Shown: positions 57,163 through 64,000 of the stretch, in pieces
Layout: every line of letters begins with the position of its first letter
Numbering within the stretch: position 1 is the stretch's first letter
Assembly: GCA_036346355.1 (NCBI GenBank)
Contig: CM070570.1
Location: 2,170,001 to 2,234,000, forward strand
DNA from: Rhipidocladum racemiflorum
Taxonomy: Eukaryota; Streptophyta; Magnoliopsida; Poales; Poaceae
Direction of reading: 5' to 3'
DNA: 64,000 nucleotides
Program-made: the position numbers and the translations under genes
The notes under the pieces: model-generated
What the model was told of the DNA's origin: nothing
Databases searched by the model: none
The model's input: only the letters and a program-made list of their open reading frames with translations

Positions 57163-57954
57163 CTGCCGCGGACAAAATGACATTAAATTGGTCTGCCTTT
57201 CTCGAAATGACACTGTGCACTCTAATTTCATCGTGGAATGACATTTTGGGCGTTTTCTGGGCATTGTTTATATTTTTTCCCCGATTCGCATGGTGACGGG
57301 ACGAAAATGCCCCGTGAAGACGGTGTGGTTCATGGTGGCGATGGTGGCGTCGCTGCTCGTGGCGTCGGCGCCGGCGCTGGTGGCCGCGGGCAACGTGGCC
57401 GTGGCGCTCTTGCTCGAGGCGCGGCTTGGGTGCCTGAGCTGCCATGGCCTGCGCGGCCACCTCGAGCGGTACGGCTTCCGGAGCTCGCTCGTGGACATAC
57501 CACTCGTCTCCATCGTCCGATCCCTCGTCATCACTTGTAAGCAGTGACAAGCCCCTCTTTGAGGTTGATTTCTTTTTTATTTTCTTCTGAGATTTTTTTG
57601 CTTGGATGATGTTTTTTGCCTTTCTGTAATCTGTATAAGGATTTGGTAATCTGAGAGCTAGTCTTGCTACGTCTGTGCTTGTCTTGTTTTGTTTGGATGA
57701 AAGGGTGAAACTTTTGGTGAAAAAATAATCTGTTGGTTGTATCTGTTCCTGTTTTTTATTGGAGTTTAGTTAAACTTAGTTATTCGTTTCACCGGATTAC
57801 TCAGGGGCATTTTCGTCCCGTCACAATGCGAATCGGGGGGAAAATATAAACAATGCCTAGAAAACGCCTAAAATGTCATTCCACGATGAAATTAGAGTGC
57901 ACGATGTCATTTCGAGAAAGGCAGACCAATTTAATGTCATTTTGTCCGCGGCAG
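57163..57954. mobile_element. Pack-MULE-like element with ~150-bp terminal inverted repeats
   Basis: Left TIR 57163-57310 (ctgccgcggacaaaatgaca onward) and right TIR 57804-57954 are inverted copies differing at only a handful of positions. TIRs of this length are a Mutator mark. Each TIR holds imperfect 27-30 bp sub-repeats built on aaatgaca.t. Between them lies host-gene sequence: an exon and the start of its intron (57295-57803). No 9-bp duplication is seen at these ends (tgaattgga and atggcttca); the left sub-repeat runs a little beyond 57163, so the right end may be trimmed. Confidence 0.75.
57295..57536 (+). pseudogene. Captured first exon, plant membrane-anchored alpha/beta-hydrolase-like protein
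   Basis: Inside the Pack-MULE-like element an open frame reads VKTVWFMVAMVASLLVASAP, ALVAAGNVAVALLLEARLG, then HLERYGFRSSLVDIPLVSIV and RSLVITC, ending at a consensus donor (T|GTAAGC). The segment DFR.SL.DIPL.SI.RS is, from memory, the N-terminal part of a plant alpha/beta-hydrolase-like membrane protein of unknown function. GC content is far above the flanks, as expected for a grass gene 5' end. The parental gene is not in this window. The following 266 bases look like intron. Confidence 0.5.
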
Positions 57955-60390
57955 ATGGCTTCAGCGATATATAATCCTAGATCGAGGGGATACATCGATC
58001 ACTGGTTACATTAGCAATAATTAGCAAACAAGTGGAGATTTTCTCAAGGAAAATAAATACTGGGTCTTAATGGTAGCACCGTGCTGGACATGGTTCCAGT
58101 GTAGCTTTGTACTGGGAGGACGGAAATAATGACGTTGTGGGCGAGATCGGTAGTTTTTTTTCCCCCTTTGAATCCGGTCGAGATTGATATATAGTAGTTC
58201 ACAGCTCCGCTTTCCCACCCGTCCGCATTCGAGGCTCACTTGATAGTGGCTCGGTTGTTGTTGTTTTTTCTTTAGCGAATGCCAGAGCTTTTGATCAAAT
58301 TTTTTCAAAAAAAAAAGTAGTTCAAGCATGAAAGTCAGGATTTTTATTCCTTGCAAAAAGAATTTGTCAGCCTACTAAGTTCGTGCGATCTATATCGTTT
58401 GATTTTCTTATTGAACGGTCAATGGGCAGATCACACGCTTAATGCATTGTGACAGACAATACATATAGTTGTCATCCTTGCAATATATAGAAGACAATGC
58501 ACAAGTAACGACCTTGTGATCATCATGGCATGATGTATGGAGAGGTTGGTGTTAATTAGTTGGAGAGGCAAGGGGAATAGAACGGAAGAGACACTTTGAG
58601 AAGAAGGGATCAACGCCTTCCGGACGAACTTGAGCAATGACGAGTTGTGGTTGGGTAGCAATAGCTCGCACTCCATGAGGACAAAGGGCACCTCCTACAA
58701 AGTAACAGCAGTACGTACTAGTGTATGCGCTTGACACTTAAGATGATCAGATGTGTAAGAAGTAGGCGTTCAGCCTAGGATTGAGGACCACCGGCTGGCA
58801 GGGTACGTTAATTTGCCTTTTGAATTAGTGTTGTTTTCTTGCTCAAAGATATTGCCAACCCCATGGTGTACAAATCTCAGATGTACAGTGTGCAGGGTAC
58901 GCGGTACTTACTCGATCCCTGCTATATATTTCCTTGCAGATTTGAATTTCTCTTGGCATCATCAAAGCACAAGTACGAAAGTCCAAATTTATTTACCTTG
59001 CACGCGATCTTGGTGCTAATCATCCAGGAATGCATAGTTGCACACACTGATACATGAGAAGTACAGGCCACGAAATGAGCTTGGCCGGGGTGTGATTCAC
59101 TAGCGAGCGAGCGGGTGGGCAGGAGGGGAGGATGGGGGCTGGGGTTGAAGAAGGCGTGGGGCCCAGGAGAGTTTCTATATAAAGTGGCAAGTGATAGTGA
59201 GCAGCGGCAGGCCATGTAGATATGGCAGCATGCAGGCAGATGCAGAGGCAGAGGCAGAGCCAGAGGCAGGTGAGAAAAGGGGAAGGGGAAGCAGCAGCTG
59301 GGGGCTGCGAGTGTCTCAGTGTCTGGGGTAATAAGAGGGGTTGCCCTTGTCTTCTACCTCTGGCCCCCTCCTCACATGAGACCCTGATGCCTCAGCTCTC
59401 TCTCTCTCTCTCTCTGCCTCTCTCTCTCTGCCTCTGCACCGCTCCACCTGCGCCTCACTACGCAGATCTTTCACTCCGTCTCTCCTGTCCTTTCCTTCTG
59501 TCCCCTTGCCATGCCATGCCCGTATGCCCATGCTTCTTTCTTTCTTTCTTTCTTTCTTTTTTTGACTCGATCTCATAATACGATCGGTGGATGTTAATGG
59601 TTTGGTTTATTTGCTAACTAATTAAGCCGCCTCCTCGAATCATGAATGGCCTGCGTCGGTGCCTTCCCGTTCCTGAAGCCAATATAGTATCGTCAAAGTT
59701 CTATTCGGATCGATGAGCTGGAGCTTCTCTGCAACTCAATGAACTCATGGCGTGCATAAGCTTCCAAATGAATTAACCACATGTGCGTCTGGCCCCTAAA
59801 ATAACTCTATACCCATGCATAGGCTAAAAATGGTCCTGAACTGCTTTAACTAATTGCTTATATATTCCACGTTTTATTCGAGATCATATTTTTTAATTAA
59901 TAACGAGTGCATCATTGGTGCTAAATTGCACACATGGCTAGCTACATAGCTAGTGCTAATAGTACGAGAGATTGTAGGAACGATCGTTCTTAAAGAAAAA
60001 AAAAAAAGGAGCTTGAAGGAATGTCTCCGCTAACGACAAGAGAATAGTTACAGGGCATTCCAATTGATGATAGTGGTAGTACTGCATGATAAACGATAAG
60101 ATAATTGAGCATATCATAGCATAGAGTGGTACTGACATGCATGCATAGTGGTAGAAGTGGCAAACCTGATACTAGATGCATGCATGCATGGTTCACTCTC
60201 AAGGGAGATATGTTGGGCCCCATGCATTAATCGTTAAACAAACACTACTTCTTACTATCATCTTACCAAGAGCTTTACTGAACTCGAAGTTACACTAGGA
60301 GTACTCAATGCCTTTACAAGCTCATCTTTGCACAATGATATCCCTACCCTCATCCCATACCTAGGTGATGTAATACACATGCGAAGAACC
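57955..60390. other. Intergenic region, no gene recognised
   Basis: Several short frames on both strands have no recognisable domain. A CT-rich stretch (59395-59450) and a (CTTT)n run (59534-59560) account for the Ser/Leu- and Phe-rich frames. At 59168-59260 ctatataaagtgg is a good TATA box followed by cagatgcagaggcagaggca repeats; a transcript may start here, but I find no protein or known microRNA in it. Confidence 0.35.
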
Positions 60391-60394
60391 AAAA

Positions 60395-62060
60395 AGGCAA
60401 CTAGGCGGGGTGATGAATAGGAGCCAAATAAAATCCCCCACCTTAAAAATTTAAAACATCAAGAGAGCAGATCAAATAAACTGTAAAATCCGAATAGTGA
60501 GGTCGAATGAATAATACTACCGACCTGAAGGTCGAATGAACAGTACTGCCGACCAAGTTGAGGTCGGATGAATATTACCACCGATCTAGAAGTTGGGATA
60601 AACAGTGCTCGATGAACAGTATTTGCTGAATAGTACCACCGACCTGGAGGTCAGATGAGCAGTACTCCGACCAGGTTGAGGTCGGATAAACAGTGCATGT
60701 GTGAATAGTAAAAACCAGCACGATCTTAGAAACAAAAATCAATATAACTTCTGATTGGCTGATTCAAAATTCGTGAAACTTGGTAGTTATCTTCTCAAGG
60801 GTGTCAAGAACTTATTCCACCTATTGATTCGAAGAACCAACGTCAAAATTTCAATCTTTCTTGAATCAAACGAAGATTGCACCAAGAAGAAGCAAAAATC
60901 GAAATCTTCGATCTACACTTGCTCGTGGGATTTTGATGATTAAGATGGACTTGGATACCTTCCCACTTGTCACAGCAAGCTACAAAACATGAAGACAACC
61001 ATGAAAATCCGATCTATCAAGAATTCACCATGGTAGAATAAAAAGGCTGGTTTCTCGCAAAGAAGAACTTGAGTTTGCTTAGAGGATTGTGATTTGATCT
61101 CAAAGAAGATTCATCCAATCAATCACTCATCTTTGGCAAGAATATCCACAAGCAATTAGAAGTAGGGGAGGCAAATCCAAATTGCGGAATTTAAATGCGA
61201 GAATGTAAATACTAAATTTAAATTGCTTGAAGTAAAGACATAATGTAAATGCATAATTTAAATTCAGAATTTAGAGACAATGGATCTTTGTATTTTCTTT
61301 GGAAGATTTTTATAAAGCATCACTTCATGTGAGCAAAGCTCAAAGGAGCAACCAAAATCCTCAAAAGGAGGGGCTATCCCTACCCCTTTATTTATAGTGT
61401 CCATGGGTCATCCTCCACCCTTGGATGAGTTGCTTCAATCCTAAGCCAACTCCCAAGAGCCAAGATTTGACCCCACACACTTCACATTTTGGGCTAACCC
61501 GAAACCCACTAACAACTGGGTTTTATTCACTAGCTAACTTGAATGCTGCTATATCTCCTAAAACCCATGATCCAGTGGGTTTCATAACCCGATAGCTTCA
61601 AGCCAGCATCCATAAGGTTCCCTTGACCTTTTGACTTACACCCGCTTCATCTTCGGCCATCCTCCGGGGATCACCAACCCTCTGGACCTCCAGCACAGCT
61701 CGCCTAGTCCCAACCATCTTTCGCCTCACCATGACCTCGGATCGAAGTCCTGCAAACAACAAAGACAAGGAAACCCTTCACATAGCATTGTTCAACAATA
61801 ATATGCAACTAACATACAAGAGCAAGCAAATTTCTTATAGATCAATTCATGTCTCGCTCAAAAGATCGGTACTACCGCCTGAATTGACACAATTCAAATT
61901 GCTTTGATTTGAAACTCAAATTCAAATCTAAACTCAAACCTGAGCAACCCAAGCTCAAATATTGTCAAATACTCATAACAAACATGAATAGACCTTCACA
62001 TGGTCCTTCAACATATTAAACATTGAGCAGAATAGTACATTTCCATACAACTTATTGAAA
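60395..62060. mobile_element. Probable non-coding transposable element body
   Basis: The header ctaggcggggtgatgaatagg resembles that of the element nested at 41070. It is followed by the tandem array and long AT/GAA-rich sequence with recurrent words (caaagaagattcatcc, tttaaatt.aga). No ORF above chance, no termini found. Confidence 0.35.
60495..60712. repeat. Degenerate tandem array of GACCT.GAGGTCGGATGAACAGTACT units
   Basis: About six units of 28-40 bases: ccgacctgaaggtcgaatgaacagtactg, ccgaccaagttgaggtcggatgaatatta, ccgacctggaggtcagatgagcagtact and similar. The core gacctggaggtc is an imperfect palindrome in every unit. Confidence 0.75.
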
Positions 62061-62574
62061 CTTAAACTGTTTTTTATCTGTTATATATGTGACTACGGAA
62101 ATGAATGTTTTTTTTTGCAAGAATGTGGAATTTATCCAAGTTTGTAAGTTTGATATGCCATGCAACATGATGTTAGATTTTTCAACTCTAGTATTTGGGT
62201 TAAAAAGATATCTAGTATTGAAAAGTCAATGGGTAAACGTTAGATGCCCCTATTTATCCAAGCATTTCAAAATAGGCTTAATTTATTAATTGAGAACATA
62301 TAATTTAAAATCATGTATGATATAGGTGCAATCATACAAAATGCTTAGCATAATTCCACCAATCAACATGAAAAATTCCTGGAAAAATTGTGAACATAGT
62401 TCCTAATTTAGAACATCACCACCCAAAATTTCAAGTTCAAATCTGAATTTGTGTTGGTACAAAAAAAATCCTTGACAAACCATGCACGCACACCACACGC
62501 AAGTGTGTCCCTATAGCACACCTAGCATATATATAAATTATTGACAACAAACTCCTACTTTTTCAAAGAATTGG

Positions 62575-62960
62575 TACTCCCTCTGTCCAAGTCTACACCG
62601 TTGGAGGGGGGAGAGAGAGGGAGGAGGAGGGGAGAGTTATACCGTCGGAATCAATTCCGACGGTATAGCATTCGGTTGTTGCTCTCTTCAAAGAATTGGT
62701 GCGATAGTAGCGACAGATGAGGGAGGGAGATGGAGGACGGGAGAGGAGGGCTATATACCATCAGAATCGATTCCGACGGTACGGTATAGCGGTCGGTAGT
62801 TGCTCTCTTCAAATAATTGATACTCCATCCATCCAAGTTTATAAGGTGTTTTTATTAATGGTCTTGTCCATAAATATAGATCGTATTTTATATTTAAATG
62901 TAAAATTAGTGTGATGTTCCTTCTTGTGAGACCCTCCCATTTATGCTACAATGCAACATA
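62575..62960. repeat. MITE-like region with perfect hairpin and partial tandem duplication
   Basis: Starts tactccctctgtccaag, a Stowaway/Mariner-like end. The segment from tcttcaaagaattggt through gacggtatag.....cggt.gttgctc is present twice in tandem (about 62560-62700 and 62690-62825). Inside the first is a perfect hairpin at 62638-62667 with 14-base arms tataccgtcggaat around a 2-base loop. The second copy has a damaged version. Confidence 0.6.
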
Positions 62961-63040
62961 AAAGAAAGGCTCTAAAGTGCATATTGTGCTAGTCCCATGA
63001 TCAGTAGCTAACACGCACAAACATAATTTGAAAACACAGC

Positions 63041-63916
63041 TGACGAGTACCCATACCATGGGTACCCCCATCAGCCCGGGACTACGAGCGGGCTGACCTG
63101 CCTCTACGAAGGCCCAGTACTGACGAAGGGTACGTGGGCCGCAAGGAGTGGGCCGCCCCCTGTTCGGAGACGAGCTCCGACGGCCAGCGGACTCCGACCT
63201 CCTAGGTCGGGGAATGCGGTCGGCCAAGCTCCACCAACGCACGAGCCGGCGGGGCCCACGTCGGTGTCAGGCAGCTGGCCTGTGCACTCAACGTTCCCTG
63301 GTGTCCGTACCAAGGTAGGTGGTTCCTTCCCGAAGACTGTCAGAAAGACCGCCGAAGAAGTCAAGCCCCTGTCCCGTCGCCTGACATGCCGCAGAGGGAG
63401 GCGCCCCCTCCCGAGGCCAGGCCAAAGTCAAATTACTATTAAAACCACCGAAGCTGACAGGTGCACGGAACAGTACGTCATCCTGACAGCCCAGCAGAAG
63501 ACCGCTCACCGCAGGACCACCAACCCTGCGTGGGGCGGGCAGAGGTCGGTCGGACAAGACGGAGACCAGACTCCGAGACGTGCAGTACCCCCTCCCTCTT
63601 TTCTCCAAACTCCCGTGTAACCTGCTACCTCCGTCTATATAAGGAGAGGCAGGGCCCGAGGGAGGAAGGGACGACGAACCGCTTCTAGACAACAAGCAGC
63701 CGAGAGCAAGGAGGTCGGTCGGCCGAACCCTTGCCTCACTTGTAACCCCCCGTTCGTCCCGCAAAGTCAATACACCCCCACCGAGCGAACTGGAGTAGGG
63801 ACGTTCAGCCCGAACCAGTATAAACTTCTGGCTTCTTGAGTCAACCATTCGGGGAGAGGGAGCGCGCGACCCCCACTATCCAAAAATTCGTATTGCCGGT
63901 GCACGAAACACCGACA
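63041..63916 (+). mobile_element. Solo LTR, 876 bp, TSD acagc
   Basis: Starts tgacgagtacccataccatg and ends gcacgaaacaccgaca, flanked by a perfect acagc duplication (63036-63040 and 63917-63921). Same family as 40653-42936. A TATA-like tctatataaggag at about 63633 followed by gtaggg..gttcagcc is probably the LTR promoter and leader. No interior sequence. Confidence 0.92.
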
Positions 63917-64000
63917 ACAGCCATACAAAAGTTGCATAATTTTATTACAACAGAAGTTTAATACATAATCTTACATAACCAAAGTAAGGCAACAGTGCAA
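63917..64000. other. Window end, no feature
   Basis: AT-rich sequence after the acagc duplication; nothing recognised in 80 bases. Confidence 0.5.

Noticed and set aside
58431..58737. Overlapping minus-strand frames (VGGALCPHGV and VLMECELLLPNHNSS)
   Set aside because: They looked gene-like for a moment, but no family was recognised and no splice structure supports them.
59222..59578. A 118-residue frame with QRQRQSQRQ and Ser/Leu/Phe runs downstream of a TATA box
   Set aside because: The runs come from CT and CTTT simple repeats; I tested it by eye against grass microRNAs known to me (156, 160, 164, 166, 167, 168, 169, 172, 399, 408, 528) and saw no match.
1..64000. CRISPR arrays, bacterial operons, ribosome binding sites, tRNA or rRNA genes
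   Set aside because: This is plant nuclear DNA; no CRISPR-like array exists, and no tRNA B-box (ggttcgaatcc type) in a cloverleaf context or rRNA segment was found by eye.

Overview
This is nuclear DNA of a flowering plant, almost certainly a grass (Poaceae). The protein genes are split by short introns. U1 snRNA genes carry monocot-type RGCCCR promoter boxes. Tourist and Stowaway MITEs, hAT-like and Mutator-like elements, Copia/Gypsy LTR elements and a 5'-truncated LINE fill most of the space. I cannot name the species.

Layout. (1) 1-1653: a U1 snRNA copy (892-1052, minus), cut on its right by Copia remnants (1654-2520). (2) 2743-9900: a direct duplication of an S1/P1-type nuclease gene. 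Copy A (3198-4463) is a truncated, frameshifted pseudogene. Copy B (8103-9827, minus, 9 exons) has an open frame, although a LINE sits downstream of it. (3) 9990-13400: AT-rich and GC-rich non-coding DNA. (4) 13421-22443: a second copy of the left-end block with a better-preserved U1 gene (14997-15157), inflated by nested insertions: a MITE, a 1.9 kb insert, an LTR element with TSD cactc and an element with a 9-bp TSD. (5) 22590-27120: hAT-like elements and a small solo LTR. (6) 27352-36375: genic island with nuclease gene C (8 exons, plus), a broken ABA4-like 5' fragment (minus) and a TMEM214-like gene (10 exons, minus). (7) 36400-48500: transposon-derived DNA, including a 2.3 kb solo LTR with a nested element. 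(8) 49711-55917: a 14-exon SMP/C2-domain (plant synaptotagmin-like, NTMC2T3/SYTF-type) gene, plus. (9) 56000-64000: a Pack-MULE-like element carrying an exon of a host gene, a GGTCGGAT-type array, a MITE-like palindrome and a solo LTR with a perfect TSD.

The genes do not form a pathway. The three nuclease copies are a local family of secreted Zn-dependent nucleases (senescence or cell-death DNA/RNA breakdown is the known family role). The TMEM214 and SMP/C2 genes are ER or membrane-contact housekeeping genes. All exon junctions were worked out by hand from GT/AG (one GC) signals and frame continuity; the three complete nuclease, TMEM214 and C2 models total exact multiples of three. No database search was possible.
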